Shown here: one piece after another, positions 32,270-41,228 of the stretch | Layout: each line of letters starts with the position of its first letter | Numbering within the stretch: the first letter of the stretch is position 1 | Assembly: GCF_902726565.1 (NCBI RefSeq) | Contig: NZ_CACVAF010000008.1 | Span: 202,514-266,513, forward strand | Direction: 5' to 3' | DNA length: 64,000 nucleotides | From: Yersinia vastinensis | GTDB lineage: Bacteria; Pseudomonadota; Gammaproteobacteria; Enterobacterales; Enterobacteriaceae | Notes under the pieces: generated by a model | The model's database searches: none | Told to the model about the DNA's origin: nothing | The model's input: the letters and a program-made list of their open reading frames with translations, nothing else | Made by a program: the position numbers and the translations under genes

Positions 32270-33670
32270 TTATGAACTGAATTGCTGTGTTAAGAAGTTA
32301 GCCGTGCTGTTTAATGAGGTCATCATTTTATCTAATTGCGTAAACTGTGTTTTATAACGCGCAATAGTGGCAGTGATGCTCTCAGTGGTAGCAGTAACTT
32401 GTTTGTCTAAACTTTTTAATGACTTATTGATACCGTCAGTGGCATTTTTCAGTGAGCCATTAGTTGTATCGAGAGCAGTATTAAGCAAGTTATCAGTTAG
32501 GGTAGCAAAACCGGTGGTTTTACCATCGCCGACAAAGAATGCAGTGACACTGTTGGGTTTATCTTTTAATGCAGCATCAAGTTTGTCTGAATCAACGACT
32601 AATTTCCCATCAAGATCCTGTGTAATGCCTAAACTGGTGAGAGTTTTAATATCGCCGGATTGAGCCGACCCGATTAGACCTTTCAACTGAGTTTGGATAT
32701 TACGTAAAGTGCCATCACCAACTAATGCCCCATTACTGGTGGACTGGTCGGCACCGGCTTCAACTGCTGTATATTTCGTTAAAGAAGCAAAGGTGGTTTG
32801 CAGCGAGTTATATGCATCAACAAAAGATTGGATTGCCGTTTTAGTCGCTGAGTTATCACGAATGATGTTTAATTGTTCTGGTGCGCCAGCCTTTGTCTCT
32901 GATTTTAGATTAATTGTTACGCCTTGAGGCGCATCTGTAATTGTATTGCTTTGACGTACAATGCTGGTGCCGTTGACCGTTAATTCAGCATTCTCTGCGG
33001 CGACTTTTTGTGTCATCCCACCACTACCACCGGTAGCACTTGGCGTATAGTTCAGAAAATCATTTAAAGTATCATCGCCAGTCACACTCACAGTCATTTC
33101 TGACTGAGTTCCGGTATCTTTAGCTGTTAATGACAAATAATAGGTATTGTCATCGGCTTTCATAATACTGGCGCTGACACTGCCTTCTTGTTTATTAATA
33201 GCGTCACGAATATCAGTCAGTGAGGTTTTTCCACTCTCTAACGTGACTTCTAGAGGTTTTTTCTGCCCTGGTTGACTAATAGTAATAGTTCGGCTGGCAT
33301 TACTATTACCCAACTGCTCGGTTGCGGTTGCGACGTCAGAGGACAACAGTGATTGTGCTTTAGCAATATTAGTGACTTCAATAGTATAAGAGCCCGCAGT
33401 GGCTTTGCTGTCCGTGGTTGCACTAAATGCGGTATTACTACCACTAACAGTTGTGGTGTTTATGGTGTCTGCTTTTTTTAATGCTGCGGCTGAAGTTTCT
33501 AATTTTGCTAGGGCACTTTGCAGCACACCAAAGGCCGTCAATTTGCCTTTATAGCTGGTTTGCTGTTGTGTTAGTGGGGTTAAACGCCCTTGTTCTGCAG
33601 TACTTAACTGATCTAACAAAGACGTTAAATCTAATCCTGAACCGGTGCCCAATGCACTGATACTTGCCAT
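32270..33670 (-). CDS. fliD: Flagellar filament cap protein FliD
   Basis: A 466-residue protein. The N-terminal sequence ASISALGTGSGLDLTSLLDQL and the C-terminal helix LDKMMTSLNSTANFLTQQFSS are both diagnostic of FliD. It forms the pentameric cap that guides flagellin insertion at the filament tip. It heads the fliDST operon, divergent from fliC, under a sigma-28 promoter at 33706-33732. The central domain is variable, as expected for an exposed protein. Confidence 0.96.
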   Translation of the reverse strand: MASISALGTGSGLDLTSLLDQLSTAEQGRLTPLTQQQTSYKGKLTAFGVLQSALAKLETSAAALKKADTINTTTVSGSNTAFSATTDSKATAGSYTIEVTNIAKAQSLLSSDVATATEQLGNSNASRTITISQPGQKKPLEVTLESGKTSLTDIRDAINKQEGSVSASIMKADDNTYYLSLTAKDTGTQSEMTVSVTGDDTLNDFLNYTPSATGGSGGMTQKVAAENAELTVNGTSIVRQSNTITDAPQGVTINLKSETKAGAPEQLNIIRDNSATKTAIQSFVDAYNSLQTTFASLTKYTAVEAGADQSTSNGALVGDGTLRNIQTQLKGLIGSAQSGDIKTLTSLGITQDLDGKLVVDSDKLDAALKDKPNSVTAFFVGDGKTTGFATLTDNLLNTALDTTNGSLKNATDGINKSLKSLDKQVTATTESITATIARYKTQFTQLDKMMTSLNSTANFLTQQFSS

Positions 33671-33705
33671 ATCTAATCCTTAATTTTCAAGTGTCGTTGC
33701 AATGG

Positions 33706-33732
33706 TTATCGGCTGAGGAGAAAGAAAGTTTA
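33706..33732 (-). promoter_or_regulatory. Sigma-28 promoter of fliDST
   Basis: On the minus strand the bases read TAAACTTT, 11 bases, GCCGATAA. This matches the FliA consensus TAAAGTTT-N11-GCCGATAA at 14 of 16 positions. The -10 end is 36 bases before the fliD start. Confidence 0.93.
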
Positions 33733-33868
33733 CACATAAAAGTAAATTTATAATGGCTGGAATAACAGGGGATAACAGGGGGCTATTTCTGCCATTGAAT
33801 AGGTAAGTAATATAAGGAGGAAAGGCAGAATAATATTATAAATTTTTAAAATTATTTAGTGGAATGAC

Positions 33869-33895
33869 TAAAGGTTCCTTAAAGAGCGCCGATAC
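33869..33895 (+). promoter_or_regulatory. Sigma-28 promoter of fliC
   Basis: TAAAGGTT (33869-33876), 11 bases, GCCGATAC (33888-33895) matches the FliA consensus closely. The fliC ATG lies 72 bases downstream of the -10 end, leaving a leader of about 65 bases. Confidence 0.93.
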
Positions 33896-33967
33896 AAGTT
33901 GTGACGGTGATGAAGCCGTGGGCAGTAAGCCCAAACCATAACCCAACAGCATTTAAGGAATAATACT

Positions 33968-35065
33968 ATGGCGGTAATTAACACTAACAGCTTGTCTCTG
34001 ATGACTCAGAACAACCTGAACAAATCCCAGTCTTCTTTAGGCACCGCCATTGAGCGTTTGTCTTCTGGTCTGCGTATCAACAGTGCGAAAGATGATGCTG
34101 CGGGTCAAGCTATTGCTAACCGCTTCACCTCTAACATCAAAGGCCTGACTCAAGCAGCTCGTAACGCTAACGATGGTATCTCTATCGCTCAGACTACTGA
34201 AGGTTCACTGAACGAAATCAACAACAACTTGCAACGTGTTCGTGAATTGACCGTTCAAGCGCAAAATGGTTCTAACTCAAGCAGCGATTTGACCTCAATC
34301 CAGGACGAAATCAGCCAACGTTTAGGCGAAATTGACCGTGTGTCTTCACAGACTCAGTTCAACGGCACTAAAGTTCTGGCTGAAAACACCACCATGAACA
34401 TTCAGGTTGGTGCAAATGATGGCGAAACTATCTCCATTAATCTGCAAAAAATTGATGCACAGAGCCTGGGTCTGGGTAGCTACAGTGTTAGCGGTGTGAC
34501 CAACTCACTGTCTGCATTGACTTCAACAACTGGTGGTGTAACCACAACTACTGCTATTGATATGACCGCGGTTAATACTATCGCAGGTGATAAAGGCTCA
34601 ACTGTACACGGCGTTGGTGCTGCAAAAGCTGACGGTACATATGATGACTACGTTATCCGCACTACTGATGGTAAGCAATATAAAGGTGCAGTTGCTGCAG
34701 CTACTGGTGCAGTAACTTTCGCTGATGCTGCAATTACTGACACGGCGACGTTGAAAACCGCTGCTCAATATACCCCTACTGGCGCAGCAACAGCTTCACC
34801 ATTGGATACTTTGGATAAGGCTATCAAACAAGTTGATGGTTTCCGTAGCCAACTGGGTGCGGTACAAAACCGTTTCGAGTCTGCTGTCACCAACTTGAAC
34901 AACACCGTAAACAACCTGACTTCTGCTCGTAGCCGTATCGAAGATGCTGACTATGCAACAGAAGTATCTAACATGAGCCGTGCGCAGATCCTGCAACAAG
35001 CAGGGACTTCTGTACTGTCTCAAGCAAACCAGGTTCCACAAACTGTTCTGTCTCTGCTGCGTTAA
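33968..35065 (+). CDS. fliC: Flagellin
   Basis: A 365-residue flagellin. The first 170 residues (AVINTNSLSLMTQNNLNKSQ and IERLSSGLRINSAKDDAAGQ) and the last 90 (TSARSRIEDADYATEVSNMS onwards to VLSLLR) are the conserved D0/D1 coiled coils. Residues about 175-275 are the variable surface domain, rich in Thr, Ala and Val, and make this a short flagellin compared with E. coli. It is divergent from fliD and followed by a strong terminator. Only one flagellin gene is present here. Confidence 0.97.
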   Translation: MAVINTNSLSLMTQNNLNKSQSSLGTAIERLSSGLRINSAKDDAAGQAIANRFTSNIKGLTQAARNANDGISIAQTTEGSLNEINNNLQRVRELTVQAQNGSNSSSDLTSIQDEISQRLGEIDRVSSQTQFNGTKVLAENTTMNIQVGANDGETISINLQKIDAQSLGLGSYSVSGVTNSLSALTSTTGGVTTTTAIDMTAVNTIAGDKGSTVHGVGAAKADGTYDDYVIRTTDGKQYKGAVAAATGAVTFADAAITDTATLKTAAQYTPTGAATASPLDTLDKAIKQVDGFRSQLGAVQNRFESAVTNLNNTVNNLTSARSRIEDADYATEVSNMSRAQILQQAGTSVLSQANQVPQTVLSLLR

Positions 35066-35092
35066 TTCCACAGCGACTTTACACGTTTTCAA

Positions 35093-35113
35093 ACCCCGCT
35101 GCGGCGGGGTTTT
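35093..35113 (+). terminator. Rho-independent terminator of fliC
   Basis: ACCCCGC (35093-35099) and GCGGGGT (35104-35110) form a seven-pair stem with a four-base loop and end in TTTT. It lies 28 bases after the fliC stop. Confidence 0.92.
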
Positions 35114-35248
35114 CTCTGGCCTTGGCGAAATAACAAACAGAGCTATTTCGCCAGGAGTGAGTTCAAATCAGGCGGTAATTGTTCGTTTTTAATGCTTTTT
35201 GTCATTACTTTTCGCTCTGTTTTTTCAATATCAGCAATGTGTTAACAG

Positions 35249-35274
35249 TAAAAGTTACTAGCATAAGCCAAATA
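35249..35274 (+). promoter_or_regulatory. Possible sigma-28 promoter of fliA
   Basis: TAAAAGTT (35249-35256) and GCCAAATA (35267-35274) resemble the FliA boxes but are separated by 10 rather than 11 bases and the -10 box has mismatches. In enterobacteria fliA is also FlhDC-driven, so this may be the autoregulatory promoter. Confidence 0.35.
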
Positions 35275-35362
35275 GCCGCCTTTTTATGGGCTTATTCAGG
35301 CGATTGTCTGACGGGCCTGACAGGATAATGGTACGACTCTCTTACCCTTAGGTGCCTGTCTA

Positions 35363-36085
35363 GTGAGCGATCTGTATACCGCCGAAGGCGTGATCGATAA
35401 AAATTCCCTCTGGCAACGCTATGTTCCCTTGGTTCGCCACGAGGCACTGCGTTTGCAGGTGCGCCTGCCAGCAAGTGTGGAATTAGACGATTTGTTGCAG
35501 GCTGGTGGCATTGGTCTGCTGAATGCTGTGGAGCGCTACGACGCTTTACAAGGAACCGCGTTTACCACTTATGCCGTACAGCGTATTCGTGGCGCTATGT
35601 TGGATGAATTACGTAGCCGAGATTGGGCACCGCGCAGCGTACGGCGTAATGCCCGTGAAGTGGCCAGTGCGATGCAACAAGTTGAACAGCGTGTTGGACG
35701 CCCGGCGACCGAGCAAGAAGTGGCACAAACGTTGGATATCGATTTGGGGGAGTACCGCCAAATCTTGTTAGACACCAATAACAGCCAACTTTTCTCCTAT
35801 GACGAATGGCGGGAAGAGCATGGTGAAAGTGTCGAACCTCTGCTGGAAGGGCACGAAGATGCCAATCCGTTGCAACATTTATTGGAAGGAAATTTGCGCC
35901 AACGCGTCATTGAAGCGATCGAGGCATTGCCGGAACGCGAAAAAATGGTGTTGACGCTGTATTACCAGGAAGAGCTGAACCTGAAAGAAATCGGAGCCGT
36001 GCTTGAGGTGGGGGAATCTCGCGTCAGCCAGCTTCATAGTCAGGCGATAAAACGCTTACGTGCCCGCCTGAATAACGACTCTTAA
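35363..36085 (+). CDS. fliA: Flagellar sigma factor FliA (sigma-28)
   Basis: A 240-residue sigma factor starting at GTG. Region 2 has LPASVELDDLLQAGGIGLLNAVERYD and FTTYAVQRIRGAMLDELRSRDW. Region 4 has LPEREKMVLTLYYQEELNLKEIGAVLEVGESRVSQ with its helix-turn-helix. It directs RNA polymerase to late flagellar promoters such as those found here upstream of fliC and fliD. fliZ follows in the same operon. Confidence 0.97.
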   Translation: MSDLYTAEGVIDKNSLWQRYVPLVRHEALRLQVRLPASVELDDLLQAGGIGLLNAVERYDALQGTAFTTYAVQRIRGAMLDELRSRDWAPRSVRRNAREVASAMQQVEQRVGRPATEQEVAQTLDIDLGEYRQILLDTNNSQLFSYDEWREEHGESVEPLLEGHEDANPLQHLLEGNLRQRVIEAIEALPEREKMVLTLYYQEELNLKEIGAVLEVGESRVSQLHSQAIKRLRARLNNDS

Positions 36086-36140
36086 TTCACTTTCGCTCAG
36101 TGATATCACGGTGTTTAACTTTATTAATGCAGGTCTTCTC

Positions 36141-36650
36141 ATGCCAGAACTTCAGTTAAAAAAGCGGCCACTGAGCCGTTATTTAAAAGATTACAAGCAC
36201 GGCCAAACTCATTGTTCACACTGTCATAAACAACTTGATCGTATGGCGTTGGTTTTTCGCGGACAAATCATTAATAAAGAAGCGATCTCCGGAATGGACC
36301 AACCCATCGATGATCAGGTCTGGTTGAAGCTTCAAAATGAACTCACTGCATTATGTCGTTTTTGCAGTGAAATATATTGTAATAGTGCGCCGGGTTATTT
36401 TGATATTATGGCGTTCAAACAGTACCTATTTGAGCAAACTGAGATGAGCCACAGCACTGTTCGTGAATATGTTGTGCGCTTGCGTCGATTAGATGAAATG
36501 TTGGTTGCTACGAATTATCCAGCAGAAAAATTCGCCAGCGAAACTATGCACCAGCGCATTATCGATGAACTGCCCAATGCGGCGCATAACAATTACCGCA
36601 TTGCTTTGCGTAAATATGATCAATATTTGGCGTGGCAAAAAAATTATTAA
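36141..36650 (+). CDS. fliZ: Flagellar regulator FliZ
   Basis: A 169-residue homologue of FliZ, with KKRPLSRYLKDYKHGQTHCSHC at the N-terminus and FEQTEMSHSTVREYVVRLRRL near residue 105, almost as in E. coli. FliZ is a DNA-binding protein that opposes sigma-S promoters and raises FlhDC activity in some genera. The ATG at 36141 has an AGGT site and matches the length of the family; upstream codons to 36111 are unlikely to be used. A terminator follows. Confidence 0.92.
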   Translation: MPELQLKKRPLSRYLKDYKHGQTHCSHCHKQLDRMALVFRGQIINKEAISGMDQPIDDQVWLKLQNELTALCRFCSEIYCNSAPGYFDIMAFKQYLFEQTEMSHSTVREYVVRLRRLDEMLVATNYPAEKFASETMHQRIIDELPNAAHNNYRIALRKYDQYLAWQKNY

Positions 36651-36694
36651 CGGTTAACGGCAAATACCTTGCTTGCGACTTTGTTACAACACCG

Positions 36695-36733
36695 CGCCCG
36701 GTTCAGTTTCCTACTTGCCGGGCGTTTTGTTTT
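36695..36733 (+). terminator. Rho-independent terminator of fliAZ
   Basis: CGCCCGG (36695-36701) and CCGGGCG (36718-36724) are perfect arms around a 16-base loop, followed by TTTTGTTTTT. It ends the fliAZ transcript before dcyD. Confidence 0.8.
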
Positions 36734-36868
36734 TCTCCTCTCTATCCCCGCAGTACTATTTCTCAGTGAAATTATTTTCCAACATCTATAATAAAAATAA
36801 GTGATTATTAACCTTACATCTGATAAATCTATTAAATAGCTACAATTCGTGAATTCCTTGGGGGAACC

Positions 36869-37861
36869 GTGACTCTTCAACAACAGTTGGCGCAATTTCC
36901 GCGTCTAGACTTGGTCGGTAGTGCCACTCCGCTGGAGAAACTGTCTCGTTTATCAGAATATTTAGGTCGCGATATTTATATTAAGCGCGATGATGTTACA
37001 CCACTGGCATTAGGGGGTAACAAGCTCCGCAAGCTTGAGTTTTTGGCGGCAGATGCCTTACGCCAAGGGGCCGATACACTGGTCACCGCAGGTGCTATTC
37101 AGTCTAACCATGTGCGCCAAACGGCTGCTGTTGCCGCAAAACTGGGGCTACATTGTGTGGCGTTGCTTGAGAATCCTATCGGCACTTCGGCAGAAAATTA
37201 TTTGACCAATGGCAATCGATTGCTGTTGGATTTGTTTAATGTTGAGGTGGTGATGTGTGAGGGTTTGCATGACCCCAATCAGCAATTGGCAGAGCTGGCT
37301 ACCCGGATTGAGGCACAGGGTTTTCGTCCGTATGTGGTTCCTGTGGGGGGGTCGAATGCCTTAGGTGCATTGGGTTATGTGCAATGTGCTTTGGAAATTG
37401 CGGCTCAATCGTCCGGGCATGTTGCGTTTAGCTCAATAGTGGTTGCTTCAGGCAGTGCGGGCACTCATGCGGGCTTGGCGGTCGGTTTGCAGCAACTTTT
37501 ACCTGAGGCTGAACTAATTGGTGTGACGGTATCGCGCCATGCAGATGAACAGCGGCCGAAAGTCGTCGATATTCAGGAAAAATTGGCTGTATCGCTGGGG
37601 ATTGACGGGCCGCAGGCTGAAGTCACCTTATGGGATGACTATTTTGCCCCGCGTTATGGCGAGCCAAATGCAGAAGGGTTGGCGGCAATTAAGCTATTGG
37701 CGGAACTTGAAGGAATATTGCTGGATCCCGTCTATACCGGTAAAGCGATGGCGGGTTTACTTGATGGCCTTGAGCAGAAAAAGTTTCGTGATGATGGCCC
37801 CATTCTGTTTATCCATACGGGGGGGGCTCCTGCATTATTTGCTTATCACCCGCAGGTGTAA
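36869..37861 (+). CDS. dcyD: D-cysteine desulfhydrase
   Basis: A 330-residue PLP enzyme of the ACC deaminase/D-cysteine desulfhydrase family. It cleaves D-cysteine to pyruvate, ammonia and sulfide. The PLP lysine is in [14 protein letters not shown] (about residue 51), with the [17 protein letters not shown] motif following. The GTG start has a GGGGGA site. It precedes the cystine transporter genes, as in other enterobacteria, so imported D-cyst(e)ine can be degraded. Confidence 0.94.
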   Translation: MTLQQQLAQFPRLDLVGSATPLEKLSRLSEYLGRDIYIKRDDVTPLALGGNKLRKLEFLAADALRQGADTLVTAGAIQSNHVRQTAAVAAKLGLHCVALLENPIGTSAENYLTNGNRLLLDLFNVEVVMCEGLHDPNQQLAELATRIEAQGFRPYVVPVGGSNALGALGYVQCALEIAAQSSGHVAFSSIVVASGSAGTHAGLAVGLQQLLPEAELIGVTVSRHADEQRPKVVDIQEKLAVSLGIDGPQAEVTLWDDYFAPRYGEPNAEGLAAIKLLAELEGILLDPVYTGKAMAGLLDGLEQKKFRDDGPILFIHTGGAPALFAYHPQV

Positions 37862-37978
37862 CCTTTAGTTATGGCTTATTCCATTTATGGCTATCGTTAT
37901 TAGTTTATATTCCTTTATTCCATTAACAGCACTGATAAAGTGCTGAATATCAAAATAAACATGACAGCTGGGGTATGT

Positions 37979-38779
37979 ATGGGTTTTTCAATTGTACGTC
38001 GTCGAGTCGTTCTGGGTATGGTGGCGGTTGCATTGGCAACTGGCCTTAATGTGAAGTCTTACGCAGCCGGTTCTTTGTTAGATCAGGTCAAGGAGCGCGG
38101 CACTCTAATCGTAGGGCTGGAAGGGACTTATCCCCCGTTTAGCTTCCAAGGTGAAGATGGCAAGCTGACGGGCTTTGAAGTGGATTTTGCCAATGCACTG
38201 GCTCAACATATGGGCGTCAAAGCCAAAATCACTCCAACTAAATGGGATGGGATGCTGGCTTCACTGGAGTCCAAGCGTATTGATGTGGCGATAAACCAAG
38301 TCACCATTTCGGATGAGCGCAAGAAAAAATACGATTTCTCAACCCCGTATACAATCTCCGGTATTCAGGTGCTGACTAAAAAAGGCAACGAAGGCCAATT
38401 TAATAAACCCGAGGATTTGGAAGGTAAGAAAGTCGGGGTGGGTTTGGGTAGCAACTACGAACAGTGGTTACGTGACAATCTGAAAGGTGTTGATATTCGC
38501 ACTTATGATGATGACCCAACTAAATATCAGGATCTGCGCGTAGGGCGGACTGATGCTATTTTAGTCGATCGGTTGGCTGCATTGGATCTGGTGAAGAAAA
38601 CTAATGACACCCTTGCTGCCGCTGGCCCAGCATTTGCTCGCCAGGAATCGGGTGTAGCACTGCGTAAGAATAACCCTGAGTTATTAGCGGCAATCAATAA
38701 AGCGATTGCTGAGATGCAGGCAGATGGCACATTGGCCAAAATTTCTGAAAAATATTTTGGCGCGGACGTAACTAAATAA
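37979..38779 (+). CDS. tcyJ: Cystine ABC transporter, substrate-binding protein
   Basis: A 266-residue periplasmic binding protein, also called FliY. The first 28 residues form a signal peptide ending near SYAAG. The mature part has RGTLIVGLEGTYPPFSFQGEDG and INQVTISDERKKKYDFSTPY, very close to E. coli FliY/TcyJ, and the length from ATG 37979 equals E. coli's. It delivers cystine to the TcyL permease. The stop overlaps the next start. Confidence 0.95.
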   Translation: MGFSIVRRRVVLGMVAVALATGLNVKSYAAGSLLDQVKERGTLIVGLEGTYPPFSFQGEDGKLTGFEVDFANALAQHMGVKAKITPTKWDGMLASLESKRIDVAINQVTISDERKKKYDFSTPYTISGIQVLTKKGNEGQFNKPEDLEGKKVGVGLGSNYEQWLRDNLKGVDIRTYDDDPTKYQDLRVGRTDAILVDRLAALDLVKKTNDTLAAAGPAFARQESGVALRKNNPELLAAINKAIAEMQADGTLAKISEKYFGADVTK

Positions 38780-39441
38780 TGCAAGAAAGTATTCAATTGG
38801 TGCTGGATTCAGCACCATTTTTATTGAAAGGTGCTTGGTTTACCCTCCAGCTGAGTCTGGGGGGAATGTTTTTTGGTCTGGCATTAGGTTTTATGTTGGC
38901 CATGATGCGGCTATCTCGCTTCCTGCCATTCTCACTCCTTTCTCGTTTTTACGTCTCCATTTTCCGTGGTACTCCGTTAATTGCCCAACTGTTTATGATT
39001 TACTACGGTTTACCGCAGTTTGGGATTGAACTGGACCCTATGCCAGCAGCCTTGATCGGCTTATCACTGAATACGGCGGCTTATACATCAGAGACATTGC
39101 GTGCTGCAATTTCATCGATTGAGAAAGGGCAGTGGGAAGCCGCAGCCAGTATCGGGATGACTCGTTGGCAAACACTTTATCGAGTGATATTGCCACAAGC
39201 AGGTCGAACAGCCTTGCCTCCATTGGGCAATAGCTTTATTGGCTTAGTCAAAGACACCTCTCTGGCAGCCACTATCCAGGTTCCCGAACTTTTCCGACAG
39301 GCACAATTAGTCACTTCCCGCACACTGGAAGTTTTCACTATGTATCTGGCGGCCTCGTTGATTTACTGGATTATGGCGACATTATTGTCAGCATTACAAA
39401 ATCGACTGGAAGCACATGTTAATCGTCAGGATCAGGAGTAG
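38779..39441 (+). CDS. tcyL: Cystine ABC transporter, permease
   Basis: A 220-residue permease of the polar amino-acid type with several membrane helices (for example GMFFGLALGFMLAMMRL). The ABC-interaction loop is ESIEKGQWEAAASIGM-like (SIEKGQWEAAASIGMTRWQ, about residues 112-130). It pairs with TcyJ and TcyN. Start and stop overlap its neighbours or nearly so, indicating one operon. Confidence 0.94.
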   Translation: MQESIQLVLDSAPFLLKGAWFTLQLSLGGMFFGLALGFMLAMMRLSRFLPFSLLSRFYVSIFRGTPLIAQLFMIYYGLPQFGIELDPMPAALIGLSLNTAAYTSETLRAAISSIEKGQWEAAASIGMTRWQTLYRVILPQAGRTALPPLGNSFIGLVKDTSLAATIQVPELFRQAQLVTSRTLEVFTMYLAASLIYWIMATLLSALQNRLEAHVNRQDQE

Positions 39442-39443
39442 CC

Positions 39444-40199
39444 ATGAGTACCATCGAGGTTAAAAAACTGACCAAACAGTTTAAAGGTCAACAGGTACTG
39501 CATGGTATCGATCTTGAGGTAAACAGTGGCGAAGTGGTGGCGATCATTGGGCCAAGCGGCTCTGGGAAAACAACGTTGCTACGTAGCATCAACCTGCTGG
39601 AGATCCCTGATTCGGGAATTATTCGAGTCGGTGATATCGAGATTGATGGCAGCATACCGATCAGTAAGCAGCAACGTCAGGTGCGAGCACTGCGCCAACA
39701 AGTGGGTTTTGTGTTTCAGAGCTTCAATTTATTTCCACACCGCTCGGTGCTGGAAAATATCATTGAAGGACCGGTGATAGTGAAGGGCGAAAAACGTGCC
39801 GAGGCTGAAAAACGGGCGCGCGAGTTGTTAGCAAAAGTTGGTTTAAGCGGTAAGGAAGATGCGTATCCTCGCCGTTTATCCGGTGGTCAGCAACAGCGCG
39901 TTGCTATTGCACGGGCATTGGCGATGCAACCTCAGGTTATTTTGTTTGATGAACCGACCTCGGCGCTGGATCCTGAGCTGGTGGGAGAAGTATTAAATAC
40001 TATCCGTGCACTGGCTGAAGAAAAGCGGACGATGGTTATTGTCACACATGAAATGAGTTTTGCCCGTGACGTCGCAGACCGAGCCATTTTTATGGATCAC
40101 GGACGCATTGTAGAGCAAGGCACGGCGAAAGCTTTGTTTGCACATCCGCAACACGAACGTACTCGGCAGTTCCTTGATAAGTTCCTCAATAATCACTAA
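39444..40199 (+). CDS. tcyN: Cystine ABC transporter, ATPase
   Basis: A 251-residue ABC ATPase. Walker A is GPSGSGKTT (about residues 36-44), the signature is LSGGQQQRVAIARAL near 138-152, and Walker B is VILFDEPTSALDP. It powers cystine uptake with TcyJL. It lies two bases after tcyL and a terminator follows the gene. Confidence 0.95.
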   Translation: MSTIEVKKLTKQFKGQQVLHGIDLEVNSGEVVAIIGPSGSGKTTLLRSINLLEIPDSGIIRVGDIEIDGSIPISKQQRQVRALRQQVGFVFQSFNLFPHRSVLENIIEGPVIVKGEKRAEAEKRARELLAKVGLSGKEDAYPRRLSGGQQQRVAIARALAMQPQVILFDEPTSALDPELVGEVLNTIRALAEEKRTMVIVTHEMSFARDVADRAIFMDHGRIVEQGTAKALFAHPQHERTRQFLDKFLNNH

Positions 40200-40230
40200 G
40201 CCGTTTGTTTTCTTGTGATAGCAATAAAAG

Positions 40231-40258
40231 TGGGGCGCGATAAGGTGGCCCCATTTTT
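40231..40258 (+). terminator. Rho-independent terminator of the cystine operon
   Basis: TGGGGC (40231-40236) and GCCCCA (40248-40253) pair around an 11-base loop and are followed by TTTTT. It separates the operon from the convergent toxin-antitoxin pair. Confidence 0.75.
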
Positions 40259-40274
40259 ATCTGATGTGTCTCTA

Positions 40275-40646
40275 TTATAAGAAGGCTTCGAGTTTAAGAC
40301 GATGAGCGGTTATTTTCACTTCTTTCATGCGACCATGACCGGGTAAGACTTTTGGTTCAACCGTGACCAGCCCCGCTTTTTGCAAAATAGCCACATCGCG
40401 CGTGACAGCACTGCGGTCTCGTTTGAGTCGTGTTGAAAGAGAAGTAATAGAGCCGGGATACTTTTTGACTGCTCGCAGTAAAACAAGGCGAGCGGCACTT
40501 AACACGCGCACCATTTCTAGTGGGTCTTCGAAGGTAATTGTATGCTCTGCGGGTAATGTTTGCCCGGTATCAGCTAATACAGCGAGTTGCTTACCCCGCT
40601 TGAAAAATTCATCTTCCGTTGCTGTTTTGATGACTAGCTTGTCCAT
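40275..40646 (-). CDS. TumA-like HTH antitoxin / transcriptional regulator
   Basis: A 123-residue protein from ATG 40646, with AAGGAG at the right distance. The C-terminal half is a winged helix (GSITSLSTRLKRDRSAVTRDVAILQKAGLVTVE), the N-terminal half a short helical dimer region. It overlaps the upstream gene by one base as TAATG, a tight coupling typical of toxin-antitoxin pairs with the toxin first. It probably neutralises the toxin and represses the operon. The name TumA is from family recognition and is moderately certain. Confidence 0.7.
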   Translation of the reverse strand: MDKLVIKTATEDEFFKRGKQLAVLADTGQTLPAEHTITFEDPLEMVRVLSAARLVLLRAVKKYPGSITSLSTRLKRDRSAVTRDVAILQKAGLVTVEPKVLPGHGRMKEVKITAHRLKLEAFL

Positions 40647-40939
40647 TAACTTCTCCTTAGTGAAGTCCAATCCTTTTGAAAGCAATCCTCTATTTGTTCA
40701 AAGCTGACAAAATTAACCGCTTCAATGGCGCCTAAGTAATGGCGATGATGAAACCCGTGAGCATTGTCATAACCGATAACCCGACCATTATCACCCCGCG
40801 ATAAACAGTGATTGATATAGGCTAAATTATAACGGGTAATGCTACCTGACCGGTCGGCCCATATCTCGCGGCGTAATTGACCATTACCGCGCCGGCTAGC
40901 AATTTGATGAGTCTCATCAATAATCTTTTTATCAGCCAT
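40646..40939 (-). CDS. TumE-like toxin (DUF6516)
   Basis: A 97-residue protein from ATG 40939. It has SITRYNLAYINHCLSRGDNGRV followed by GYDNAHGFHHRHYLG and VNFVSFEQIEDCF. The YDNAHGxHHRHxxG segment is typical of the TumE family of bacterial toxins. The biochemical activity is not evident from sequence. A perfect palindrome TGTATACA (40968-40975) in the promoter region could be the operator. AGAGGTGA lies 12 bases before the ATG, a long spacing. Confidence 0.7.
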   Translation of the reverse strand: MADKKIIDETHQIASRRGNGQLRREIWADRSGSITRYNLAYINHCLSRGDNGRVIGYDNAHGFHHRHYLGAIEAVNFVSFEQIEDCFQKDWTSLRRS

Positions 40940-41171
40940 GAATATAAATATCACCTCTGAAGGTTGCTGTATACAATATCTTCACTAAGAAGAAAGCTAG
41001 GCACACAAGTCGCTCAGTTGTTTGCTTGAATTAATAGTGAGTTAGGCATAGTAAAGTGACAAGAACACGAAGTTAGAGATGCGGAATGTTGCCAGAGAAA
41101 AAAAGGATTGTTGCGGTTTTGCACGCGACAGTGCGGGGCAACTCGAGAAGTAAATTCTCACTATCAGGCAA

Positions 41172-41199
41172 ATAATAAGGCCCGAAAGGGCCTTATTAT
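41172..41199. terminator. Strong bidirectional terminator downstream of putA
   Basis: ATAATAAGGCCC (41172-41183) and GGGCCTTATTAT (41188-41199) are perfect 12-base arms around GAAA. T-rich arms on both strands allow use from either side. It lies 30 bases past the putA stop. Confidence 0.85.
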
Positions 41200-41228
41200 G
41201 CTGACTAAATAATCGGAAATACGAAAAA

